From: Clostridia bacterium
GTDB lineage: Bacteria; Bacillota; Clostridia; Christensenellales; CAG-138
DNA: 40,212 nt
Assembly (NCBI GenBank): GCA_017451295.1
Contig: JAFSPW010000110.1
Coordinates: forward strand, 1 to 40,212
Direction: 5' to 3'
The notes beneath the pieces were generated by a model. That model was given only the letters and a program-made list of their open reading frames with translations. It was not told the DNA's origin and did not search any database. Positions 15,503-23,566 of this stretch are shown piece by piece (the first letter of the stretch is position 1; each line of letters starts with the position of its first letter). A program made the position numbers and the translations under genes.

Positions 15503-16984
15503 TTATCTCTTTTTGGGGTTGGGGGCTCGGCCGGTCATGCGGGTGTAATAGGCCAGGCGGTCGGCCAGCTGCTCGGTGATTTCACCGGGCAGGGAGCGCC
15601 AGGTCCACCAGCCGGTGGTGCCGGGCAGGTTCATGCGATGCTCGGTGCCAAGGCCCAGCAAATCCTGAAGCTGGACCACGGTAAGGTTGGCAACGGAGGT
15701 CATGAGCCCACGGATGAAGCCGAAGGGGAAGCCCTCCTGCTGGTTCAGACCCAGATAGTCCACGGCAAAGGCCGCATCCTGAGGGGGGCAGTTATGGAAC
15801 CAGCCCATGATGGTGTCGTTATCGTGGGTGCCCAGATAGGCCACCGAGTTCTGTACATAGTTATGGGGCAGCTCCCGAGAGTCCCCCATGGGTTCGAAGC
15901 CAAACTGCATCACCCGCATGCCGGGGCAGCCGGAGTCGCTCAACAGCTTCTTCACCTCCGGGGTCAAGAAGCCCAAATCCTCGGCAATGATGCTGTCCCC
16001 CAGGCCCTCCGATTGCAGGGCGCGAATCAGCTTCATGCCAGGGCCGGGATACCATTGACCGTTGCGGGCATCGGGAGCGCCAAAGGCTACGGCCCAATAG
16101 CTTTCCAGACCCCTGAAATGGTCGATACGAATGACATCGCACCGCTGGGAGGCGGCCAGGACCCGGCTGCGCCACCAGGCGAAGTCCTCCGCTTCGTTGG
16201 CCTGCCAATCATAGACCGGGTTCCCCCACAGCTGGCCGAGCTCGGAGAAATAATCCGGGGGCACGCCGGCCACCAGGCTGGGATTCCCCGCCTCATCCAA
16301 CTGGAACAGGTGCTGGTGAGCCCAGACATCGGCGCTGTCAAAGGGAACATAGATAGGAATATCGCCGATGAAGGAGACGCCCTGGCTGCGGGCGTAGTCG
16401 TGAAGCTGCTGCCACTGGACATCGAAGCAGAACTGGACGAAGCTGTGATAGGCGATGCCCTCGCTCAGCTCCTGTCGATAGCGTTCCATGGCGTCCGGCT
16501 CCCGGTTGCGGATATCCTCGGGCCACTGATTCCAGGGTTGACCGTCAAAACGGTCCTTTAAGGCCGAGAACAGAGCCCAATCGGAAAGATACCAGGCTTT
16601 CTCCCGACAATAGTCCTTCATCTCCTCCCGGTGGAAACGGGAAAAAGCCTTTTCCAGGACCTGGCGGCGGCGACGATAGAGCAGGTCAAAGTCCACCTTG
16701 CGGGGGTCATCCCCCCAGTCGGTGCCGATGTCCTCATCCGTGATGAGGCCCCACTCCTTCAGTATATCCAAATCAATCAAATACGGGTTGCCGGCGAAGG
16801 TGGAGGAGCTTTGATAGGGGGAATCGCCGAATCCGGTGGGGTTCAGGGGCAGCATCTGCCAATACTTCTGCCGGGCGCGGTGAAGGAAATCCACGAAGGC
16901 ATAGGCTTCCTTGCCCAAAGTACCCACCCCATAGGGGGACGGCAAACTGGTGACATGCAGCAAAACGCCGCTGGCTCGTTTCAT
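15503..16984 (-). CDS. malQ: 4-alpha-glucanotransferase (amylomaltase, GH77)
   Basis: MalQ transfers alpha-1,4-glucan segments between maltodextrins and releases glucose; products feed glycogen phosphorylase, whose gene is also in this window. The 493-residue length is normal. Diagnostic blocks are SLPSPYGVGTLG, LPLNPTGFGDSPYQ, GDIPIYVPFDSADVW, the nucleophile Asp in VIRIDHFRG, the acid/base Glu in IIAEDLG, the third Asp in GTHDND, and NLPGTTGWWTWR. The start MKRASGVLLH follows AAGGAG by 11 nt. It is a single gene, divergent from psuG. Confidence 0.95.
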   Translation of the reverse strand: MKRASGVLLHVTSLPSPYGVGTLGKEAYAFVDFLHRARQKYWQMLPLNPTGFGDSPYQSSSTFAGNPYLIDLDILKEWGLITDEDIGTDWGDDPRKVDFDLLYRRRRQVLEKAFSRFHREEMKDYCREKAWYLSDWALFSALKDRFDGQPWNQWPEDIRNREPDAMERYRQELSEGIAYHSFVQFCFDVQWQQLHDYARSQGVSFIGDIPIYVPFDSADVWAHQHLFQLDEAGNPSLVAGVPPDYFSELGQLWGNPVYDWQANEAEDFAWWRSRVLAASQRCDVIRIDHFRGLESYWAVAFGAPDARNGQWYPGPGMKLIRALQSEGLGDSIIAEDLGFLTPEVKKLLSDSGCPGMRVMQFGFEPMGDSRELPHNYVQNSVAYLGTHDNDTIMGWFHNCPPQDAAFAVDYLGLNQQEGFPFGFIRGLMTSVANLTVVQLQDLLGLGTEHRMNLPGTTGWWTWRSLPGEITEQLADRLAYYTRMTGRAPNPKKR

Positions 16985-17010
16985 ATACCATAAATCTCCT
17001 TGATTTGTTC

Positions 17011-17040
17011 TTGTGTATTGTACCACAAAAGCAGTATAAT
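17011..17040 (+). promoter_or_regulatory. Sigma-A promoter of psuG
   Basis: TTGTGT is followed after 18 nt by a consensus TATAAT, 42 nt before the psuG start codon. Confidence 0.7.
17017..17025 (-). promoter_or_regulatory. Extended -10 promoter of malQ
   Basis: TGGTACAAT on the minus strand lies about 33 nt before the malQ start. It overlaps the divergent psuG promoter, so the two polymerases cannot bind together. Confidence 0.5.
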
Positions 17041-17082
17041 AGAAAGAGCCAAAACGAATTTTGCCAAAAGAAAGGAGCACAT

Positions 17083-17994
17083 ATGGAACTGAATCCCTAT
17101 TTGAAGCTGAGCCCGGAGGTGGAGAAAGCCCTACAGGAGGGGAAGCCGGTGGTGGCCCTGGAGAGCACCATCATCTCCCACGGCATGCCCTATCCCCAGA
17201 ATGTGGAGACCGCCTTCGCTTGCGAGAAGGTGTGCCGGGACAACGGCGCCGTGCCCGCCACCTGCGCCATTATCGGCGGGAAGCTGTGTGCGGGGCTGAC
17301 GGCGGAGGAGATTGATTATCTGGGCCGGGAGGGCACCAAGGTGACCAAGGCCAGCCGCCGGGATATTCCCATGCTGCTGAGCAAGAAGATGGACGGAGCC
17401 ACCACCGTGGCCGCCACCATGATCATTGCCCATATGGCCGGCATAAAGGTTTTCGCCACCGGCGGCATCGGCGGCGTACACCGCAAGGGCCAGGACACCA
17501 TGGACATCAGCGCAGACTTGGACGAACTGGGCCGGACCCCGGTTTGCGTGGTCTGTGCCGGCGCCAAGGCCATTTTGGATCTGCCCCGGACCATGGAGTA
17601 TTTGGAGACCAAGGGCGTGCCCGTGGTGGGCTACGGCACGGACGAGCTGCCCGCCTTCTATACCGCCAAGAGCGGCATTCCCCTCACCTGCCGGGCGGAC
17701 ACGCCTAAGGAGGTGGCGGGTGCCATTCACGCCGCTGAAGCCCTGGGCTATCCCGGCGGCATGCTGGTGACGGTGCCCATCCCCCAGGAGTGGTCCATGG
17801 ACCCTGATTATATCAACGGTGCCATCGACAAGGCCCTTGCCATGGCGGACGAGCAGGGCATTGTGGGCAAGGCCATTACCCCCTTCCTCCTGTCCCAGAT
17901 CAAGCAGATTACCGACGGCAACAGCCTCAAATCCAACATCCAGCTGGTCTACAACAATGTGAAGACCGCCGCCCAAATTGCCGCCGCCCTATAA
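17083..17994 (+). CDS. psuG: Pseudouridine-5'-phosphate glycosidase
   Basis: PsuG splits pseudouridine 5'-phosphate into uracil and ribose 5-phosphate, salvaging pseudouridine from RNA turnover. The 303-residue protein carries ALESTIISHGMPYPQN, VTKASRRDI with the Schiff-base Lys region, TVAATMIIAHMAGIKVF, the Gly-rich ATGGIGGVHR, and DISADLDELGRTPV. AAAGGAG precedes the ATG. The partner kinase gene psuK, often adjacent or fused, is not next to it. The gene stands alone between a consensus promoter and a hairpin. Confidence 0.95.
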   Translation: MELNPYLKLSPEVEKALQEGKPVVALESTIISHGMPYPQNVETAFACEKVCRDNGAVPATCAIIGGKLCAGLTAEEIDYLGREGTKVTKASRRDIPMLLSKKMDGATTVAATMIIAHMAGIKVFATGGIGGVHRKGQDTMDISADLDELGRTPVCVVCAGAKAILDLPRTMEYLETKGVPVVGYGTDELPAFYTAKSGIPLTCRADTPKEVAGAIHAAEALGYPGGMLVTVPIPQEWSMDPDYINGAIDKALAMADEQGIVGKAITPFLLSQIKQITDGNSLKSNIQLVYNNVKTAAQIAAAL

Positions 17995-18030
17995 GAAAAC
18001 CCATTATCTACGGAGCAGTCTGCACGAATG

Positions 18031-18067
18031 AAAAAGCGGAGAAAGCATTTGGCTTTCCCCGCTTTTA
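18031..18067. terminator. Two-way terminator between psuG and the NlpC/P60 gene
   Basis: AAAAGCGG and CCGCTTTT enclose a second stem GAAAGC/GCTTTC with an ATTTG loop. A and T runs on each side suit termination in both directions, and both flanking genes end here. Confidence 0.75.
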
Positions 18068-18074
18068 TATTGTG

Positions 18075-19442
18075 TCAGTTGTTCCACGGGCGGCGGGCAC
18101 AGACGAAGTTCCGTTTCCAGTAGGCGGAGAGGGAACGCTTGACCACCTTTCCGTTGCCGGAGGAGGCATCGATCATGGTGCCGCTGCCGATATAGATGCC
18201 CGTGTGGTTTACAGAGCTGTTGGTATCGGACCGGAAGAACAGGATGTCTCCCTTCTTCAAATCGCTGATGCTTTCTATCTTCTTCCAGGAGCTCTTCCGG
18301 GAGTATCCGGCGGCATTGAGACGGGTTACGCTGACCCCGGCCTGCCGCAGGCACCAGTACACGAAGCCAGAACAGTCGAAGGTGTTGGGGCCCTTGTCCC
18401 CCAGGACATATTCACAACCGAGCTTGCTCTTGGCGGCGCTGATAAACTTGTCGATACGGGTATCGGTCTTGGGGGTGGCGGTGGCCTTCTTGGTGGTTTT
18501 GGGAGTGGCGGTAGCCTTCTTCCGGGCGGCGGCGGCCTCCTCCTCCAGCTGCTTTTGCAACTCCCGGGATATCTTGGCATCGTCGCTGTAGAGCAGGGCC
18601 AGGGTCTTTTCCCCGGCCAGACCGTCCACATGGAGACCGTTTCGTTTCTGGAAAGCCTCCACCGCCGCCAGGGTGATGGCGCCGTAGATGTGGTCCACCT
18701 GCTTATCGTCCAGATAACCTAAGTCCACCAGCTGCTCCTGGAGGGCTTTGACATCCTTGCCCTCTGCCCCTTCCTTCAGGCAATAATGCTCCGCATCCTT
18801 GGAATAGAGTATGGTTTGGGTCTCGTTTCCGGCGATACCGTCCTGCTCTAAATCGTGCTGGCGCTGAAAGAGCATGACCCCATATTCCGTGCTGGAGCCG
18901 AAGTAGTCGGTGGGTTCGTCGATATCGAGGTAACCTAAATCCATCAGCCGATACTGAAGCTGCAGCACGGCATCGCTCTTATCATGCTTTTTGAGCATGT
19001 CATACTGGGGTTCCGCCTCCTGGGCTTCCGGCTCCTCCTGTTGGGGAGCGGGGGTATCCGCAGCCTGGGCGGTCTGCTGCTCCGGTTCCTGTGGCGGTGG
19101 AGTCTCTTGTGAAGTCTCCGGGTCGACAGTTTCCTCCGGGGGCCAGGTGACCTGGATTGACTCAGTCTCCAGAGGCTGAACGTCCCCCGTCAACACGATG
19201 GGCTGGGAATAGGTGGGCTCCGGCTCCACGGTCCCCTCCCAGGGGGATTCCACGGCGGAGGCGGTGTCTTTTCCATGGCAGCTGCTGACAAAAACAAGAA
19301 TCAGCAGCACCACCAGCAGCAAAAAGGCGGACACAAGCAACAGCAGCCGACGCTTCCCCTTTTTGGGCAGACGCCGGACGGTGTGCCTCACTTGGTCCAA
19401 GGACAGCAGTATTTGGTTAAAAATTGCTTTTATCGTATCCAT
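18075..19442 (-). CDS. Membrane-anchored NlpC/P60 endopeptidase with two peptidoglycan-binding repeats
   Basis: This 455-residue wall hydrolase probably cuts stem peptides of peptidoglycan. After a basic 31-residue start comes a membrane helix (32-53) ending in VSSC, which could also be a lipobox. A Pro/Glu/Thr linker follows (about 57-150), then two PG_binding_1 repeats, each with LGYLD and an FQ(R/K) core (about 152-222 and 230-300). A Lys/Ala/Thr linker leads to the NlpC/P60 domain, with catalytic Cys357 in FDCSGFVYWC and His413 in VNHTGIYIG. Asp425 stands where many relatives have His as third residue. No Shine-Dalgarno precedes the ATG. It follows the mreC-mreD-mrdA operon on the same strand, consistent with wall growth. 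Confidence 0.9.
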   Translation of the reverse strand: MDTIKAIFNQILLSLDQVRHTVRRLPKKGKRRLLLLVSAFLLLVVLLILVFVSSCHGKDTASAVESPWEGTVEPEPTYSQPIVLTGDVQPLETESIQVTWPPEETVDPETSQETPPPQEPEQQTAQAADTPAPQQEEPEAQEAEPQYDMLKKHDKSDAVLQLQYRLMDLGYLDIDEPTDYFGSSTEYGVMLFQRQHDLEQDGIAGNETQTILYSKDAEHYCLKEGAEGKDVKALQEQLVDLGYLDDKQVDHIYGAITLAAVEAFQKRNGLHVDGLAGEKTLALLYSDDAKISRELQKQLEEEAAAARKKATATPKTTKKATATPKTDTRIDKFISAAKSKLGCEYVLGDKGPNTFDCSGFVYWCLRQAGVSVTRLNAAGYSRKSSWKKIESISDLKKGDILFFRSDTNSSVNHTGIYIGSGTMIDASSGNGKVVKRSLSAYWKRNFVCARRPWNN

Positions 19443-19450
19443 TTGACAAG

Positions 19451-19479
19451 ACTTTATCTAAAATCGAGCGGATAGGCAA
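19451..19479 (-). promoter_or_regulatory. Possible promoter giving a near-leaderless NlpC/P60 mRNA
   Basis: On the minus strand TTGCCT and TAAAGT are 17 nt apart, and TAAAGT ends only 8 nt before the ATG. Transcription would then begin at or next to the start codon, matching the missing ribosome-binding site. The -10 match is modest. Confidence 0.35.
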
Positions 19480-19508
19480 TAGTGGAAAAGAAAATGTCAA
19501 CAAAAGTT

Positions 19509-22160
19509 TTAATTCTCCTCCCCCGGCTCCTCCTCCATTAGGTACAGCGGCGTATCGTCCTCATCGTCCTCGGGCACTTCCTCCGGCGTCAGCAAGGCCG
19601 CAATCTCCGGGTCAAGGCCCGACACCGCTTCTTGCTCCAAGGCTTGTGCCGCCCGGTTCTCGTACCACCAGGTAATGATGTCCTCCACCGCCACGTGGCT
19701 GGAACTGCCGGAAAGGCCGTTGGGAATCAGCACCACCACCACAATCTGGGGGTTCTCCCGAGGGGTTACCGCCACGAACCAGCTGGTGTTCTCAATGTCC
19801 ACGTTGTTGACGGCGGCGGTCTGGGCCGTGCCGGTTTTGCCGATGATGCGGTTCAGGTATGTTTTGGTGAAGTCCTTGGAGAACACGCTGGAAGCGGTAC
19901 CCCCATCCTCCGGGGACACCACGCCGGCCATGCCGTCAATAAGGGCATCCCAATACTCCTGGGGGGCAGACACGTGGCTGGTAATCTCTGCCGCTCGCTT
20001 CTCGTACAGGTCCCCGTTGGGATAATAGATGCTGTCAATCAGGGTGGCCTTATGCACATCCCCACGAGTGGCGATGGTGGCCACATACCGGGCCACGGAG
20101 ATGGGGGTCAGCAGGGAGACACCCTGACCGATGCCGCTTTGGATGGTATAGGTGGGCTTCCAGCGAAGCTCCTCCAGCCAGGTGGAGATGGACACCACCC
20201 AGTTGGTGTGCAGGAGGCTGATGCCCATGGGGATATTCAGCTCCTCATAGAGGATGCGGCGAATCTCCTCGCCGTGCTCCTTCTGCTCCCCGTCCTGCAG
20301 CTGCAGAAGCCTGGTGGCGCATTTTGACAGCGTCTGCTCGTCCACGGGGCGATCCACCTCTTTGACGATGGTTTTGAGCAGGCCGTAAATCTGGTTGTAG
20401 ATGAGCCTTGGAATGGAGGAGGACTGCTGGGACAGGGTCTTGCTGTTGTCATACCGGGCTGCCTGCCCTCCTACCTGGACCGCCAGCTCTCCGGGAAGCT
20501 CCACCCCTGTGGTGCCTTCCAGGCCCAAACGGCCCGCCCAGCGGCACAAGTTCTTGATGCCGACCCTATCCGCCACGGTGAAGAAGAAATAGTTGCAGCT
20601 GACGGCCAGGGCCTTGCTCACATTCAGGTTGGCGTGACGGCCGGTGTTGCCAATCCAGCAGGAGGGGGCATTGGCCGTGACCTTGGTGAACGGATCGTCC
20701 ACGAAATAGTAATAGGGGGATCTGTCGGAAATGGTGCTGGTGGTGGTGATGGCCCCCTCCATAAGCCCAGCAAAGCCCGTGGCCATTTTAAAGACGGAGC
20801 CGGGGGCCGTGCGGATGGCGATGCTTCTATTCAGGGTGGGCTGGTTGGTACCCTCTCCAAACAAGGCTGCAAACTCGGCATCGTTGATGCCATCGGTGAA
20901 AACGTTGGGATCATAGGTGGGATAGGAAGCCATGGCCAGCACCTGGCCGTTGTTTACATCCATAACCACGATGGCTCCGGTTTCGGCGGTGGCAATGGAG
21001 CTTAGGTCGTCCCGCAGCCGCAAGTATTTTTTGCTGCTCTTTTCCATCTTCTGTTCCTGGGCAGCCTTGGTGGTTTCGATGTTGTGAATCAAAGCCTGCT
21101 CCACCACCTGCTGCAATTCAATGTCGATGGAGGTACGGACCGTCAGTCCCCCCTGGGGCACGGTTTTACCCAGAATATCCACAATGGAGCCGGTGCGGGT
21201 CTTCTCGATGGTGGTGGTGCCCTGGCGGGAAATCAAGTGGCTGGACAGATACGCTTCACAGCTTTTTTCCAGACCCGCCACGCCGATTAAATCGGAATAA
21301 GAATAGCCGAGTTTGAGCAGGTTGTCCGTGGGTTCCCCCTCCACAAAGGGGGCAAAGCTGTCGAAGCTGAAGCCCAGGTTGGTCATATCCGTGGTGACCT
21401 GCTTGCTCATATACCCCACCAGGTGGCAGGCCGTGGTGCCATAGGGATAGATGCGGCGACCGGACATCTCCGTCTGCACCCCCACCAGCTCGCTCTGAAG
21501 CATATCCAATTCCGTCACCACGGAAAGGGGCACATCATAGGCCACCACCACGCCCTCATAGGCGTGCCAGCTGTTGAGAACCGCATCCTGCCGGATGGAC
21601 ATAATCTTTTTGGCCTCGTCATAGGGCATATCGTCGGGAATCTGCCAGCTTTCCCGCAGGATGAGATAGGCTCGTTCGGGGGTGATATCCGGGTCGGAGA
21701 AACGGCAGGCATCCACAAAGTTCTTCTTCCGGGCGGCAATGGCGCTTTCGCTGGTGACGCCGAAGTCATAGGTATAGGTGCCGTCGTTGTTCAGGCGGAT
21801 GTAGAAGTGCTCCTCGATGGTGCCCCCGGCGGCCTCGATGATGGCGATGGTATCCATGAGGGATTGGGTGTAGCGGGCGGAGTCCACGGGGGTGGTTTTG
21901 TCCGGGTCACGGTAAAACTTCACGTTATAGGTGGTTTCGTCATAGGCCAGCACATGACCGTATCTATCCTCGATGGTGCCCCGGGTGCCGGACTGATAGG
22001 TGGTGACCACGCTGGTGGAACGGACCGCCGCCTGATAGCTTTCGGTCTCCTCCACAGACAGCTTCATCAGTCCCCAGCATAGATACCCACCCATGACGAG
22101 CAGCAGCACAGCCATGAGGAAAAGACGCATATTCAGTTTCCAAACCGGTTGCCGGGTCAT
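19509..22160 (-). CDS. mrdA: Penicillin-binding protein 2, elongation transpeptidase
   Basis: This class B penicillin-binding protein crosslinks peptidoglycan during side-wall growth and works with RodA and MreBCD. The 883-residue protein has a short cytoplasmic tail and one membrane helix (12-33). A pedestal domain follows, with GTRGTIEDRYG and LVGYMS motifs. The transpeptidase has its three motifs in order: Ser455-Val-Phe-Lys, Ser521-Cys-Asn and Lys775-Thr-Gly. Between the second and third motifs a helical insert (about 566-670) makes this stretch roughly 70-80 residues longer than usual. The C-terminus is a very acidic tail. Its ATG overlaps the mreD stop (ATGA). Confidence 0.93.
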   Translation of the reverse strand: MTRQPVWKLNMRLFLMAVLLLVMGGYLCWGLMKLSVEETESYQAAVRSTSVVTTYQSGTRGTIEDRYGHVLAYDETTYNVKFYRDPDKTTPVDSARYTQSLMDTIAIIEAAGGTIEEHFYIRLNNDGTYTYDFGVTSESAIAARKKNFVDACRFSDPDITPERAYLILRESWQIPDDMPYDEAKKIMSIRQDAVLNSWHAYEGVVVAYDVPLSVVTELDMLQSELVGVQTEMSGRRIYPYGTTACHLVGYMSKQVTTDMTNLGFSFDSFAPFVEGEPTDNLLKLGYSYSDLIGVAGLEKSCEAYLSSHLISRQGTTTIEKTRTGSIVDILGKTVPQGGLTVRTSIDIELQQVVEQALIHNIETTKAAQEQKMEKSSKKYLRLRDDLSSIATAETGAIVVMDVNNGQVLAMASYPTYDPNVFTDGINDAEFAALFGEGTNQPTLNRSIAIRTAPGSVFKMATGFAGLMEGAITTTSTISDRSPYYYFVDDPFTKVTANAPSCWIGNTGRHANLNVSKALAVSCNYFFFTVADRVGIKNLCRWAGRLGLEGTTGVELPGELAVQVGGQAARYDNSKTLSQQSSSIPRLIYNQIYGLLKTIVKEVDRPVDEQTLSKCATRLLQLQDGEQKEHGEEIRRILYEELNIPMGISLLHTNWVVSISTWLEELRWKPTYTIQSGIGQGVSLLTPISVARYVATIATRGDVHKATLIDSIYYPNGDLYEKRAAEITSHVSAPQEYWDALIDGMAGVVSPEDGGTASSVFSKDFTKTYLNRIIGKTGTAQTAAVNNVDIENTSWFVAVTPRENPQIVVVVLIPNGLSGSSSHVAVEDIITWWYENRAAQALEQEAVSGLDPEIAALLTPEEVPEDDEDDTPLYLMEEEPGEEN

Positions 22161-22651
22161 CTATCCACCTGTCCTTTGCGTACACGTTTAAACAGCCACA
22201 TAAAGGCCATGGTCCACAGCCCCGTCAGTATGGCCCTTGGCAAGGCCCCATACACCATGGCGGCGCCAAAGGCAAAGCGCATGCCGATGAGCCAGGATAG
22301 GCTCGCCAAAAGCAGCTCCACCAAAAAGGCGAGCGCAGTAAAAAGCAAAAACAGAAGCAAGGGTTTGGGCTGATTCTCCATCAAAACACGATGCAGCGCC
22401 GCCGCCGCCAGCAGGCAAAGAGCCGGCGTAAGCCCCACCATGCTTTCGCACAGCAAATCCTCCATCAGCCCCCCCAGGGCCCCAATCACCAGGCCGCTTT
22501 GCAGGGAGAACATGGCCGTCACCGAAAGAGAAAGGGCCAGCATCACAAAGGGAACCAGGCCAAAGGCGTTCCACCGGGGCAGCACCGCCGTATCGAGAAA
22601 CAGGCTGACAACAAACCATATGCCAAGGGTGATTCGTTTCCTGGCCGTCAC
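22157..22651 (-). CDS. mreD: Rod-shape-determining protein MreD
   Basis: MreD is an integral membrane partner of MreC in the elongation complex. The 164-residue protein has about five hydrophobic helices with the Gly-rich family pattern GLVIGALGGLMEDLL in the middle. It starts with GTG two nucleotides after the mreC stop, and its end overlaps mrdA by 4 nt. Sequence conservation in MreD is low, so position between mreC and mrdA is the main support. Confidence 0.88.
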   Translation of the reverse strand: MTARKRITLGIWFVVSLFLDTAVLPRWNAFGLVPFVMLALSLSVTAMFSLQSGLVIGALGGLMEDLLCESMVGLTPALCLLAAAALHRVLMENQPKPLLLFLLFTALAFLVELLLASLSWLIGMRFAFGAAMVYGALPRAILTGLWTMAFMWLFKRVRKGQVDR

Positions 22652-22653
22652 GC

Positions 22654-23484
22654 TTAGCCCTCGCTTTCCAGAATGACCAGGACCTCTTCCAGATGGGCAA
22701 AGTCCACTTCACTCTTGACACAGGCATCGTAGACCCCGTTGTCCTCTGCCGCCAACTCGAAGACCTTCCCCACATCCAGTCCCTTGGGGAAGATGCCCCC
22801 CAGGCCGGAGGTGACGATGGTGTCCCCCACCTGGATGTCCGCATCCTTGGGCAGGTAGTACAGCTTCAAGCCCACCACGGTGTCGCCGCTGAGCACCAGA
22901 CCGCCCAGCATCCCTTCGTCCCGGGTGCGCTCCACCATGACGGAGATACGCATATCCTCGTTCTGCATGGTGCGAACCTTAGAATAGGTGGCGCCCACTT
23001 CGATGACACGGCCCACAATGCCCTGACCGTTCACCACCGCCATCTGCTCCTTGACCCCGTTCCGGGACCCGGCGCCGATGGTCAGGGTGTCCACATAGGG
23101 GTTCAGGTTCTTGGCGGTAACGGGGGCAGCCAGGAAGTAAAACCGATCGTTGGCGGAGGTGTAGTCCAGCAGTTCCGTAAGGCGAGCGTTCTCCTGCTCC
23201 ATGGCCTCATAGAGAATCAGGCGCCGTTCATAGGCGGCCACCGTCTTTTTCAGGCGTTCGTTCTCCGCCTGCACCTGGCTGGGGAAAAAGACCCGGGTGA
23301 AGAAATCCGTCACTTCATCCGTCAGCTCCCCTACCCCGCTTTGGATGGGCAGCAGGGCAGAAGAAAACAAATCCTCTCCCCTGCCGGCCGTGCGGCGACC
23401 CACCGTCAAGGCGGCCAGCAGCAAAAAGAGAAGGGATGCCACCAGGGCAATCAGAATCGGTCGGTTTTTCCAAAGGTTCTTCAT
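22654..23484 (-). CDS. mreC: Rod-shape-determining protein MreC
   Basis: MreC is a membrane-anchored, mostly extracytoplasmic protein that activates PBP2 in rod-shaped growth. The 276-residue protein has one membrane helix (about 10-28) and a coiled coil (about 70-108, with AENERLKKTVAAYERRL). The two beta-barrel lobes include GSRNGVKEQMAVVNGQGIVG and GDTIVTSGLGGIFPKGLDVG, both characteristic. The ATG at 23484 has GGAAGTG upstream; a GTG two codons earlier is possible. mreB is not upstream as it is in many bacteria, so it must lie elsewhere if present. Confidence 0.93.
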   Translation of the reverse strand: MKNLWKNRPILIALVASLLFLLLAALTVGRRTAGRGEDLFSSALLPIQSGVGELTDEVTDFFTRVFFPSQVQAENERLKKTVAAYERRLILYEAMEQENARLTELLDYTSANDRFYFLAAPVTAKNLNPYVDTLTIGAGSRNGVKEQMAVVNGQGIVGRVIEVGATYSKVRTMQNEDMRISVMVERTRDEGMLGGLVLSGDTVVGLKLYYLPKDADIQVGDTIVTSGLGGIFPKGLDVGKVFELAAEDNGVYDACVKSEVDFAHLEEVLVILESEG

Positions 23485-23515
23485 GGACACTTCCGTTGCA
23501 AAATTCTACGAGTAT

Positions 23516-23544
23516 ATTTTACATCCCCGTAAAATCGCAATCAA
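23516..23544 (-). promoter_or_regulatory. Sigma-A promoter of mreC-mreD-mrdA
   Basis: On the minus strand TTGATT is followed after 17 nt by TAAAAT, about 32 nt before the mreC ATG. It separates the mre operon from the upstream MFS gene on the same strand. Confidence 0.65.
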
Positions 23545-23566
23545 CCGCCCAGGCGTGAACAAAGCG

